From: Pseudoramibacter alactolyticus ATCC 23263
GTDB lineage: Bacteria; Bacillota; Clostridia; Eubacteriales; Eubacteriaceae
Assembly: GCF_000185505.1 (NCBI RefSeq)
Contig: NZ_GL622359.1
Location: forward strand, 175,751 to 239,750
Length of the DNA: 64,000 nt
Direction of reading: 5' to 3'
In this document: positions 19,094 through 27,323 of the stretch, piece by piece
Position numbering within the stretch: the first letter of the stretch is position 1
Layout of the letters: each line of letters starts with the position of its first letter
Translations under genes and position numbers: made by a program
Notes under the pieces: generated by a model
The model's database searches: none
What the model was told of the DNA's origin: nothing
The model's input: the letters and a program-made list of their open reading frames with translations, nothing else

Positions 19094-19306
19094 ATGTGTG
19101 TAGGATTACCGGCCCGTGTGGTGAGGCTTAAAGATAAAAATACGGCGGTAGTGGACGCTTCGGGGGCGAAGCGAGAAGTTTCTGCGGCGCTGCTGGAGAT
19201 GCTGGCGCCCGGGGATTATGTGATGGTGCACGCCGGGGCGGCCATTGCCAAAATCACCGACGATGAAGAAGACGAAGTGGCGGATCTGCTGGAGGACTTG
19301 CTGTGA
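19094..19306 (+). CDS. hypC: HypC/HybG family chaperone
   Basis: This 70-residue partner of HypD carries the Fe(CN)2CO intermediate. The essential Cys2 is present (MCVGLPARVV), and the C-terminus is acidic. The length is slightly short but usual for HypC. The start has AGAAGGAG upstream. It overlaps hypD by 4 bp (GTGA). Confidence 0.93.
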   Translation: MCVGLPARVVRLKDKNTAVVDASGAKREVSAALLEMLAPGDYVMVHAGAAIAKITDDEEDEVADLLEDLL

Positions 19307-20352
19307 CGACGGCAGCGCAGGCCATCGCGCGGCTTAAAGCTTATGACGGACCGTCCCTGTCCATCATGGAAGTATGCGGCACCCATACGCACGAGATCTT
19401 TCGTCAGGGGATTCGGAGTTTGCTGCCGCCCCAGGTGCGGTTGATTTCCGGACCGGGCTGTCCGGTTTGCGTGACGCCGGTGGATTATATCGATGAGGCG
19501 GTGATGCTCGCGCTGGATTTCGGCGCGACGATTTGCACCTTCGGCGATTTGGTGCGGGTGCCGGGATCAACGATGAGCCTGGCCGATGCCCGGGGGCGGG
19601 GCGCGCGCATTCAGGTGGTTTATGCGCCTCAGGATGCGGTGGCCTACGCGGCAGCTCATCCCGATGAAGCCGTGGTGTTTCTTGCGGTGGGCTTCGAGAC
19701 GACGACGCCGGCGGCCTGCCTGGCGGTGCAGGCGGCGGCAGCCCGGGGACTGGCGAATTTTTCCCTGCTGACGGCCAACAAAACGATGCCCGGCGCCTAC
19801 GAGGCGATGAAGGACAGCACCGATCTCTTTTTGTACCCGGGGCATGTGCACGCGATCACCGGCACCGGCGACTGCGAGACGCTGGCTCGCAAGGGCGTCA
19901 GCGGGGTGGTGGCCGGCTTCACCTCGGCGGAGCTCGTGACGGCGCTGGCCGTGGCGGTGACCCGGGCGGCCCGGGGCGAGGCGTTTTTTGTGAACTGCTA
20001 TCCCCGGGTGGTGCGCCCGGAGGGCAGTCCGGCCGCGCGAAAGCTCATGGCCGCCACGATGGCGCCCTGCGACGCCAGATGGCGGGGCATCGGCGTGATT
20101 CCGAATTCGGGGCTGCGCCTGAAAGACGCTTTTGCGGATTTTGATGCGCGGAAAAAATTCGTCCTGCCGGCGCTCACCGGCCGGGAAAATCCCGCCTGCC
20201 GCTGCGGCGAGGTGCTCCAGGGGAAATGTTTGCCGGGGGACTGCCCGGTGTTTGGCAAAGGCTGCACGCCGGCGCATCCTGTCGGCGCGTGCATGGTGTC
20301 GAGCGAAGGGGCCTGTTCGGCCTATTATCTGTATGGCCGAGATGCGCAATGA
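19303..20352 (+). CDS. hypD: Hydrogenase maturation factor HypD
   Basis: HypD is the 4Fe-4S protein on which the Fe(CN)2CO unit is assembled with HypC. In 349 residues it shows the three conserved signatures: MEVCGTHTHEI, SGPGCPVCVTP and GFETTTPA. The C-terminal Cys-rich 4Fe-4S region is also present (CRCGEVLQGK, PGDCPVFGKGCTP). The start is GTG overlapping the hypC stop. The hypE start is 11 bp downstream. Confidence 0.96.
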   Translation: MTTAAQAIARLKAYDGPSLSIMEVCGTHTHEIFRQGIRSLLPPQVRLISGPGCPVCVTPVDYIDEAVMLALDFGATICTFGDLVRVPGSTMSLADARGRGARIQVVYAPQDAVAYAAAHPDEAVVFLAVGFETTTPAACLAVQAAAARGLANFSLLTANKTMPGAYEAMKDSTDLFLYPGHVHAITGTGDCETLARKGVSGVVAGFTSAELVTALAVAVTRAARGEAFFVNCYPRVVRPEGSPAARKLMAATMAPCDARWRGIGVIPNSGLRLKDAFADFDARKKFVLPALTGRENPACRCGEVLQGKCLPGDCPVFGKGCTPAHPVGACMVSSEGACSAYYLYGRDAQ

Positions 20353-20363
20353 GGAGGCAATCC

Positions 20364-21380
20364 ATGACAACCATTAACAATGAAACGGTGACCCTGGCCC
20401 ATGGGGCCGGCGGCAAACAGACTGCGGCTCTGATCGATCGGGTTTTTGCAAAAACTTTCGCCAATCCGGATTTCACGGCGGATGACGCGGCGGTGTTGGC
20501 GGCGCCCCGGGGCAAAATCGCGATGTCCACCGACGGCTTCGTGGTTTCGCCGGCGTTTTTTCCCGGCGGGAACATCGGCAAGCTTGCGATCTGCGGCACG
20601 GTCAACGATTTGGCCTGTATGGGGGCTCGCCCGCGGTATCTCACCTGCTCGTTCATTATTGAGGAGGGCTATCCCCTGGCAGAGCTCGAGCGCGTCGCGG
20701 CGGCCATGGCCGAAACGGCAGAAGAAGCCCAGGTGCACATTGTCGCCGGGGATACCAAGGTGGCCGGCAAGGGCCAGGCCGATGGGGTTTTCATTACGAC
20801 GGCGGGGGTCGGTGAGGTGCTGCCCGGCGTCCATCCGGCGGGACATCGCGCGGCACCCGGCGACGCGATTGTGGTCACCGGGGATGTGGGGCGCCACGGG
20901 GCGACCATTCTGCTCGCCCGGGACGACTTCGGCATCGAGGCGGATGTCACCACGGACTGCGCCCCCCTTTGGACAGCGGTGGAAGCGGGGCTTGCGCGCG
21001 TGCCGGACATCCATGTGATTCGCGACGCGACCCGGGGCGGCGTGGGCACCGTGCTTTATGAAATCACCCGGCAAAGCGGCGTCGGCATCCGGCTTTCCGC
21101 CGAGGCGGTGCCGGTGGCCCCGGCGGTGCGCGGCGTTTGCGGGATGCTCGGCCTCGAGCCGCTCTATCTTGCCTGCGAGGGCACGATGGTGATGATCTGC
21201 CCGAAGGCGGACGCGCCGGCGCTGCTCGATGCGCTGCACTGTGCGCCCCATACAGCCGGCGCGGCGGTGATCGGCGAAGTGACGGCGGAAAATGCGGGCC
21301 GGGTCGTGATGACGACGGACATCGGCACCCAGACCATTCTGCCCGAGCCAGGCACGGAACTTTTGCCCCGGATCTGTTAA
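20364..21380 (+). CDS. hypE: Carbamoyl dehydratase HypE
   Basis: HypE dehydrates the S-carbamoyl group on its C-terminal cysteine to a thiocyanate, the donor of CN. The PurM-like fold is recognisable (LAHGAGGKQT, STDGFVVSP, GTVNDLACMGARP, RDATRGGVGTVLYEI). The chain ends in PRIC, the required C-terminal Cys. It has 338 residues. The start at 20364 has GAGGAGG upstream; the longer frame overlaps hypD fully. No hypA or hypB follows; the next gene is a TM1266-type regulator 67 bp on. Confidence 0.96.
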   Translation: MTTINNETVTLAHGAGGKQTAALIDRVFAKTFANPDFTADDAAVLAAPRGKIAMSTDGFVVSPAFFPGGNIGKLAICGTVNDLACMGARPRYLTCSFIIEEGYPLAELERVAAAMAETAEEAQVHIVAGDTKVAGKGQADGVFITTAGVGEVLPGVHPAGHRAAPGDAIVVTGDVGRHGATILLARDDFGIEADVTTDCAPLWTAVEAGLARVPDIHVIRDATRGGVGTVLYEITRQSGVGIRLSAEAVPVAPAVRGVCGMLGLEPLYLACEGTMVMICPKADAPALLDALHCAPHTAGAAVIGEVTAENAGRVVMTTDIGTQTILPEPGTELLPRIC

Positions 21381-21447
21381 CAAAGAAGCGAAGAACCATG
21401 CCAATCATTGGCGTGCCGAGGCGGCGAAAAAATAAAAGGAGAGCGAC

Positions 21448-21714
21448 ATGAAAACACGGGTAGCGGTCATCGCGATTATCGTGGATGACAACGCGGCGTC
21501 CGCCGCGATCAACCGGCTGCTGCACGAGGCGGCGGATTTTGTGGTCGGGCGCATGGGTATTCCCTACCGGGAAAAGGGCATTAATATCATCAGTGTGGCG
21601 GTGGATGCGCCTCAGGAAGTGATCAGCGCGCTTTCGGGCAGGATCGGGCGGCTGCCCGGCGTCAGTGTCAAGACGGCTTATTCCGGCGTCGTGACGGAGA
21701 CGGCCGATGATTAA
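21448..21714 (+). CDS. TM1266-type iron-only hydrogenase system regulator
   Basis: This 88-residue ACT-like protein is of the family found with [FeFe]-hydrogenase maturation genes (TM1266 type, named for its context). The sequence runs TRVAVIAIIVDD at the start, FVVGRMGIPYREKGINIISVAVDAP in the middle and LPGVSVKTAYSGV at the end, which fits a beta-alpha-beta ferredoxin-like fold. Its molecular action is not well established; a ligand-responsive regulatory role is presumed. It overlaps the second NifH-like gene by 8 bp, tying the [FeFe]-type context to nitrogenase-like set 2. Confidence 0.88.
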   Translation: MKTRVAVIAIIVDDNAASAAINRLLHEAADFVVGRMGIPYREKGINIISVAVDAPQEVISALSGRIGRLPGVSVKTAYSGVVTETADD

Positions 21715-22474
21715 GCTCGCGTTCTACGGCAAGGGGGGCATCGGCAAATCGACGACGGTGTCCAACGTCGCGCTGGCCATGGCCCGGCGGGGGCTCACCG
21801 TGATGCAGATCGGCTGTGATCCGAAGGCCGATTCGACCCGGGGGCTTTGCGGCGGCGAACAGCCGGCCAGCGTGATGGATTTGATCCGCGCCCGCGGCGA
21901 GGATTTCGAGCTTTCGGATGCGGTGAAGACCGGCGCCGGCGGAGTGATCTGCGCCGAGGCCGGCGGTCCGCTGCCGGGGCTCGGCTGCGCGGGGCGCGGG
22001 GTGATCACCGCCCTTGAGACGCTGGCCGAAAAAGGAATTTACGAAACGGTTCAGCCGGATGTGGTGCTATTTGACGTGCTGGGGGATGTGGTCTGCGGTG
22101 GGTTCGCCCTGCCCATGCGCCGGGGCTACGCCCAGAAGGTGTATATTTTGACTTCCGGTGAAAACATGGCCATTTATGCGGCGGCCAATATCGCCACGGC
22201 CATCGCGGGCTTCAGTGACCGAGGCTATGCGAGTCTCGGCGGGCTGATTCTTAACCGGCGGGACGTGGCCCGGGAGGACGAAAAGGTGGCGGCCCTTGCC
22301 CGGGATTTCGATACGCACATCGTGGGGGCTCTGCCCCGGGACGCCCGGGTGCCCGCGGCGGAAGAAGCCGGGCAGATGGTGCTCGAGGCATATCCGGAGG
22401 CGCCTGTCGCGGCGGCCTACCGCGCGCTGGCAGCAGCCCTTTGCGCCGAAAACGGATTGGAGACGCGATGCTGA
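21707..22474 (+). CDS. NifH-like ATP-dependent reductase component (set 2)
   Basis: This second Fe-protein homolog has 255 residues. It has the P-loop YGKGGIGKST at 7-16, GCDPKADST, Cys94 (GLGCAGRG) and Cys130 (VLGDVVCGGF), in the same positions as set 1. It keeps a clear resemblance to set 1 but differs through much of the chain, so the two sets are paralogous and not a recent duplication. An extra Cys48 lies in the RGLCGGE segment, where set 1 has NLLGGE. It overlaps the regulator gene by 8 bp and the next gene by 7 bp. Confidence 0.92.
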   Translation: MIKLAFYGKGGIGKSTTVSNVALAMARRGLTVMQIGCDPKADSTRGLCGGEQPASVMDLIRARGEDFELSDAVKTGAGGVICAEAGGPLPGLGCAGRGVITALETLAEKGIYETVQPDVVLFDVLGDVVCGGFALPMRRGYAQKVYILTSGENMAIYAAANIATAIAGFSDRGYASLGGLILNRRDVAREDEKVAALARDFDTHIVGALPRDARVPAAEEAGQMVLEAYPEAPVAAAYRALAAALCAENGLETRC

Positions 22475-23811
22475 CGAGGCTTACCCATAACCGAAGTACG
22501 GACCGGGCGGCGATTGCCATCGGCGAGGCCGATTTCCCCGCGCCCTTTGCCCACGGTCTGGAATATAATGCGCCGGTGCACGGCAACTGGAACATCGTTC
22601 ACACGGGGATGCTCGTGCCGGAGAGCCACCAGATTTACATCTGCGCGCAAAACTGCATGCGGGGCGTCGCGATGACGGCGGCGGAGATGAACGCGGCCGA
22701 TCGTTTCTCGATGGTCGTTTTGGAAGAGCACGACCTTTACGACGGCGATCTCTTCGAGATCACCTGTGAAGGCATCGCCGATGCGATCAGAAAACTGCCG
22801 GCGCCGCCCCGGGCGGTGCTCGTTTTTCCCGTGTGCCTGCATCATTTTATGGGTACAGACATGGCGGCGATTTACCGTGAACTTGAAAGCCGTTTTCCCG
22901 GGATTGATTTCATTCGCTGCTGGATGGATCCGATCATGCAAAAGACGGGGCTTACGCCGGAACAAAAGCAGCGAAAAGCGCTTTATGATCCATTGGAGGC
23001 GCTGCTCCCGGATCCCCGGGCGGTGAACCTGCTCGGGGGCAACCTCGCGGTGGATCCCGAAGGCAGCGATATTGCGCGGCTGCTGGCGAAAAATCACTTT
23101 GCGCTGCGGGAGCTGCCGACCTGTGAAACTTACGGCGATTTTCTGGCTATGGGCGAAAGCGCCTTGGAGTTGTGCACCACGCCCTTTGGCGATTACGGCG
23201 CGAGGCAGCTGGCCCGCCGCCTGCAGCGGCCTTACCTTTGGCTGCCTTGCAGTTGGCAGTTCGATCAGATCGCGGCCGACCGAAAGCGGCTGTGCGAGGC
23301 GCTGGGCATTGCCGACGCGGTTATCGCGGCGGACCGCGCTGCGGCATTGGCGGCTTTGCGAAGGCTTGCGGCCACGCTGGGCGGCACGCCGGTGGCCATC
23401 GATGCCATGGCGGTGTTTGAACCTTTGGGACTGGCGCGGCTCTTGCTTGAGCACGGCGTAAACGTCGTGCGGGTGTATCTGGACGTTGTGGCGGCGGACG
23501 AGCGGTCGGCCTTCGACTGGCTGCGCGCGCATGCGCCGGGGCTGCCCCTGGTGGCGACCATCCGGCCGGAAATGCGCATTGTGCGCCGCGGCGGCGACCG
23601 GCCGGCGGGGAAAAAACTGCTGGCCGTCGGGCCCAAGGCGGCCTATTTTGAAGATACGGAGCATTTTGTCAACACGATCGACAACGGCGGGTTCTGGGGC
23701 TACGCGGGCATTGCCGCACTGGCGCGGCAGATGGGCGAGGCCCTGGCGGCGCCCAAGGATACCCGGGCGCTGGTGCCCCGCAAGGGATGGGGGTGTGACT
23801 GCGTGCTATGA
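22468..23811 (+). CDS. Nitrogenase component 1-like protein, D-type (set 2)
   Basis: This 447-residue protein is a predicted alpha-like subunit partner of NifH-like protein 2. Likely cluster ligands are Cys59 and Cys63 (YICAQNCMRG) and Cys123 (FPVCLHHFMGTD), each in the family's usual positions. The pair of His after Cys123 is distinctive. The C-terminus ends in WGCDCVL with Cys443 and Cys445, not seen in set 1; it could hold metal or a disulfide. The ATG at 22468 overlaps the preceding stop; the longer frame starts inside that gene. Confidence 0.88.
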   Translation: MLTRLTHNRSTDRAAIAIGEADFPAPFAHGLEYNAPVHGNWNIVHTGMLVPESHQIYICAQNCMRGVAMTAAEMNAADRFSMVVLEEHDLYDGDLFEITCEGIADAIRKLPAPPRAVLVFPVCLHHFMGTDMAAIYRELESRFPGIDFIRCWMDPIMQKTGLTPEQKQRKALYDPLEALLPDPRAVNLLGGNLAVDPEGSDIARLLAKNHFALRELPTCETYGDFLAMGESALELCTTPFGDYGARQLARRLQRPYLWLPCSWQFDQIAADRKRLCEALGIADAVIAADRAAALAALRRLAATLGGTPVAIDAMAVFEPLGLARLLLEHGVNVVRVYLDVVAADERSAFDWLRAHAPGLPLVATIRPEMRIVRRGGDRPAGKKLLAVGPKAAYFEDTEHFVNTIDNGGFWGYAGIAALARQMGEALAAPKDTRALVPRKGWGCDCVL

Positions 23812-24968
23812 GACAGACGAGACGCATCCTCCCGGTGACCGCCGGAGACATTTCCGGGGCGGCTTCCGCCCTGTATGAGCTCGGCGGCATGACGGTGATC
23901 CACGACCCGTCGGGCTGCAACTCGACCTACAACACCCACGACGAGATCCGCTGGTACGATCAGGAAAGTCTGATTTATGTGTCGGGACTCACCGATGTGG
24001 ACGCGATTAACGGTGACGACGGTAAACTCATTGCCGAGATCGTCGAGGCGGCACAGATTACCAGGCCGCGTTTTGTCGCGCTGTGCAATTCGCCGATTCC
24101 CTTCATTAACGGGACGGACTTCGAGGCCGTTGCGGCGCTGATCGCCGGGCAGACCGGGGTGCCGGCCTTTTATGTGCCCACCAGCGGCATGCACGATTAT
24201 GTGCGCGGGGCGGGGCTGGCTCTGGCCAAAATCGCCGAGCATTTTGTGACGGCGCCGGCAGGGCGCCGGCCGCGCACGGTGAACCTGCTGGGGATGACGC
24301 CGCTGGACTTTGCCAACGCGAAGGCGCGCGCGTCTTTAATCGCGGGCCTTGAGGCCGAGGGCTGGCAGGTGGTCAGCTGCTGGGCGATGGGCGACGATCT
24401 TACCGCATTGACCCAGGCGGGCGGCGCTTCGGTGAACTTGGTTATTTCGGCGGCGGGGATGCGAGCGGCAAAAGTGCTTGGGCGGCGCTTCGGCACGCCG
24501 GCGGTGATCGGCTGCCCGATCGAATCCCACGCACCGGCCGTTTACCGGGCGCTTGAGCGGGCGGCGGCCGGTGAAGGGGCATCCTTCGTGACTTATGCGG
24601 CGCGGGAGATATCATCCGGGCCCGCCGTGGCGTTATTGGGCGAGCCGGTGACCATGGGATCGCTGGCGGCCGCGTTGGCAGCGCGGAGTATCCCGGCGCG
24701 GGTGATTGCAGAGGCGGAGGACAGCCGGGGGCTGCTCGCTCCGGGGGACACCCCCGCCTTGGACGAGGAAGCCGTTATCGCCGCAGTGGGTGATGCGTCG
24801 GTAATCGTGGCGGATCCGCTGTATCGGCCGGTGGTGCCGGATGCGGCGCATTTTGTGCCGCTGCCCCATCTGGCGCTGTCCGGACGGATTTTTCTCGCGC
24901 AGATGCCCGATTATTTTGCGCCGGGTTTTGACGCGGTGATCGACGCCGTCGCGGCGGTCGCACGTTAA
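23808..24968 (+). CDS. Nitrogenase component 1-like protein, K-type (set 2)
   Basis: This 386-residue partner subunit overlaps the D-type gene by 4 bp. Cys37 (PSGCNSTYNTHDEIRW) and Cys93 (ALCNSPIPFINGTD) occupy ligand positions of the family; the second is replaced by Thr in set 1. The domain layout is Rossmann-like, with VNLLGMTPLD as a strand-loop marker near residue 157. The C-terminal part is longer than in set 1 by about 40 residues. No FeMo-cofactor assembly genes are near. It is followed 35 bp later by hydF. Confidence 0.86.
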   Translation: MRQTRRILPVTAGDISGAASALYELGGMTVIHDPSGCNSTYNTHDEIRWYDQESLIYVSGLTDVDAINGDDGKLIAEIVEAAQITRPRFVALCNSPIPFINGTDFEAVAALIAGQTGVPAFYVPTSGMHDYVRGAGLALAKIAEHFVTAPAGRRPRTVNLLGMTPLDFANAKARASLIAGLEAEGWQVVSCWAMGDDLTALTQAGGASVNLVISAAGMRAAKVLGRRFGTPAVIGCPIESHAPAVYRALERAAAGEGASFVTYAAREISSGPAVALLGEPVTMGSLAAALAARSIPARVIAEAEDSRGLLAPGDTPALDEEAVIAAVGDASVIVADPLYRPVVPDAAHFVPLPHLALSGRIFLAQMPDYFAPGFDAVIDAVAAVAR

Positions 24969-25003
24969 CCATTGTGAAAAATCATGAGAAAGAAGGCAGC
25001 ATT

Positions 25004-26206
25004 GTGGCAACATTAAACGAAACCCCGCTGGGCGAGCGGGTGCACATCGGCTTTTTTGGACGGCGCAACGCCGGCAAGTCGAGTCTGGTCAATGCGGTGA
25101 CGGGTCAGGCCATGGCCGTCGTTTCGGAGACGGCCGGCACCACCACCGACCCGGTGGAAAAGACCATGGAGCTTTTGCCCATCGGGCCGGTGCTCATCAT
25201 CGACACGCCGGGCACCGACGACGTCGGCGCCCTGGGCGAGAAGCGGGTGGCCCGGGCCCGGGAGGTGCTCGACCGGACGGATATCGCCGTGCTGGTGGTC
25301 GACGGGGCCGTGGGCCTAACGGCGGACGACAGACGCCTGCTCGCCCTCTTTGAGGAAAAACAGGTGCCCTATCTGGTGGTGATGAATAAATGTGACGTGG
25401 GCAGCGCGCGGATGCCGGCGGACAGCATCGCCGTTTCGGCGCGCACCGGCGAAGGCATCGAAGCCTTTAAAAAACGGCTGGCGGCTTTCGGCACGGCCGA
25501 ACGGCGCCCCAAGGTCCTGGTGGGCGATTTGGTGATGTCGGGAGACATCGCGGTGCTGGTGATCCCCATCGACAGCTCCGCGCCTAAAGGGCGGCTGATT
25601 TTGCCCCAGCAGATGGTGATCCGCGATCTGCTCGACGCCGGCGCGACGGCCCTTTGCGCCCAACCCGGGCAGCTGGCAGGGGTTCTGGCGGACCTGAAGG
25701 CGCCGCCAAAGCTCGTGATCACCGATTCTCAGGTTTTTAAAGCGGTGGCGAAGCTCGTGCCGGAGGCGGTGCCGCTGACGTCCTTTTCGATTTTGATGGC
25801 ACGCTACAAAGGGTTTCTTGCGCTGGCGGTGGCCGGCGCCGCAGCGATTAAAACCTTAAAAGACGGCGACCGGGTGCTTATCGCCGAGGGCTGCACCCAT
25901 CATCGGCAATGTGAGGACATCGGCACGGTGAAGCTGCCCCGTTGGCTCGAAGCCTATACCGGCGCCCGCTTGGTTTTCGAAACGGTTTCCGGCAAGGGCT
26001 TCCCCGAAGATCTCACGCGCTACGCCCTGGCGGTGCATTGCGGCGGCTGCATGCTGGGCGAGCGGGCAGTGGTCAGCCGCATGCGGCAAGCGGCGGCCCA
26101 GCGCGTCCCGGTGACGAATTACGGCGTGGCCATCGCCCAGATGAACGGCGTTTTGGCGCGCAGCCTTGCGATTTTGCCGAGCCTGCAGCAGCGAGCGGCG
26201 GAGTGA
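25004..26206 (+). CDS. hydF: [FeFe]-hydrogenase maturation GTPase HydF
   Basis: HydF is the scaffold on which the 2Fe subcluster of the H-cluster is built before transfer to apo-HydA. The GTPase P-loop is GRRNAGKS at 19-26, with DTPGTDDVG and NKCD as further G motifs. The Fe-S ligands follow the HydF pattern: Cys297-X-His299, then His345-Cys346 and Cys349. It has 400 residues. I prefer GTG 25004 because homologs start just before NETPLGERVHIG; GTG 24974 would add 10 residues. No hydG is in the window. Confidence 0.94.
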   Translation: MATLNETPLGERVHIGFFGRRNAGKSSLVNAVTGQAMAVVSETAGTTTDPVEKTMELLPIGPVLIIDTPGTDDVGALGEKRVARAREVLDRTDIAVLVVDGAVGLTADDRRLLALFEEKQVPYLVVMNKCDVGSARMPADSIAVSARTGEGIEAFKKRLAAFGTAERRPKVLVGDLVMSGDIAVLVIPIDSSAPKGRLILPQQMVIRDLLDAGATALCAQPGQLAGVLADLKAPPKLVITDSQVFKAVAKLVPEAVPLTSFSILMARYKGFLALAVAGAAAIKTLKDGDRVLIAEGCTHHRQCEDIGTVKLPRWLEAYTGARLVFETVSGKGFPEDLTRYALAVHCGGCMLGERAVVSRMRQAAAQRVPVTNYGVAIAQMNGVLARSLAILPSLQQRAAE

Positions 26207-26237
26207 AGATAACGAAAGCATGACGAAAGGAGAGCGG

Positions 26238-27284
26238 ATGGATAACACGGCACTGATCGAGGAGCTGGCAAGACGCCGAACTTTACCGGCACAAGCGCTT
26301 GCTCAGCTGCTGACGACCCTCACCGAGGCGGAGGCCGAGACGCTTTACGTCCGGGCGCGGGCCGTGCGGGAGGCGCATTACGGCCGCGCGGTGTATCTGC
26401 GGGGGCTGATCGAGTTCTCCAACATCTGCCGCAACGACTGCCGCTACTGCGGCATTCGCCGGAGCAACGGCCGGATCGAGCGTTACCGCCTGACAGCCGA
26501 AGAAATTCTGGCCTGCTGCGATCAGGGCTATGCCCTCGGCTTTCGCACCTTTGTGCTGCAAAGCGGAGAGGACACTTATTATACCGATGACGCCCTGTGT
26601 GCGCTCGTCGCGCGGATCAAGCACGCCCATCCGGATTGCGCGGTGACGCTATCCCTCGGGGAAAAGGCGGCCGCCAGCTATCAGGCGTATTTCGACGCTG
26701 GGGCCGACCGCTACCTGCTGCGTCAGGAGACGACGGACCCAGCGCTTTATGCCCGGTGGCACCCCGAGGCGATGCGTCTTGGGCATCGGCTGCGCTGCCT
26801 CGAGACGTTAAAGCGCATCGGTTATCAGGTGGGGGCCGGCATCATGGTCGGCGCGCCGGGACAGACGGTTGAAAGCGTGGTCGCAGATTTGTTTTATATG
26901 CAGGCCCACGAATTCGAAATGGTGGGCATTGGGCCCTTTATTCCCCACAAAGATACGCCGTTTAAAACCGCGGTGGCCGGAACACTCGAAGACACCCTGC
27001 ATCTGCTGGCGGTGATCCGGCTGATGATGCCCCGGGTGCTTCTGCCGGCGACGACGGCTTTGGGCACGATTCATCCCCTTGGCCGGGAAAAGGGCCTCCT
27101 GGCTGGTGCCAATGTGATGATGCCCAACCTCTCGCCGCCGGGGGTGCGATCCAAGTACATGCTTTATGACGGGAAGATCTGCACCGGGGACGAGGCGGTG
27201 GAGTGCCGCCTTTGTATGGAACGGCGCATCGCCAGCGCGGGCTGTCAGGTGGCGGTGGACCGCGGGGATTATTGCTTTGCGTAA
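26238..27284 (+). CDS. hydE: [FeFe]-hydrogenase H-cluster radical SAM maturase HydE
   Basis: HydE is a radical SAM enzyme in synthesis of the azadithiolate-bridged diiron unit. The cluster-binding CX3CX2C motif is Cys64, Cys68 and Cys71 (CRNDCRYC). A second set, Cys315, Cys323 and Cys326 (C-X7-C-X2-C), matches the optional second cluster known from Thermotoga HydE. It has 348 residues. The start at 26238 has GAAAGGAG upstream. It lies 31 bp after hydF and closes the hyp/hyd array. Confidence 0.95.
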   Translation: MDNTALIEELARRRTLPAQALAQLLTTLTEAEAETLYVRARAVREAHYGRAVYLRGLIEFSNICRNDCRYCGIRRSNGRIERYRLTAEEILACCDQGYALGFRTFVLQSGEDTYYTDDALCALVARIKHAHPDCAVTLSLGEKAAASYQAYFDAGADRYLLRQETTDPALYARWHPEAMRLGHRLRCLETLKRIGYQVGAGIMVGAPGQTVESVVADLFYMQAHEFEMVGIGPFIPHKDTPFKTAVAGTLEDTLHLLAVIRLMMPRVLLPATTALGTIHPLGREKGLLAGANVMMPNLSPPGVRSKYMLYDGKICTGDEAVECRLCMERRIASAGCQVAVDRGDYCFA

Positions 27285-27323
27285 ACGGCGAAGCGGCATT
27301 GAAGGCAAGGAAAAGGAGCGGCG

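Noticed and set aside
13610-24968. True nitrogen fixation cluster
   Set aside because: No nifB, nifE, nifN or molybdate genes, short K subunits, missing ligand residues. Nitrogenase-like but not nitrogenase.
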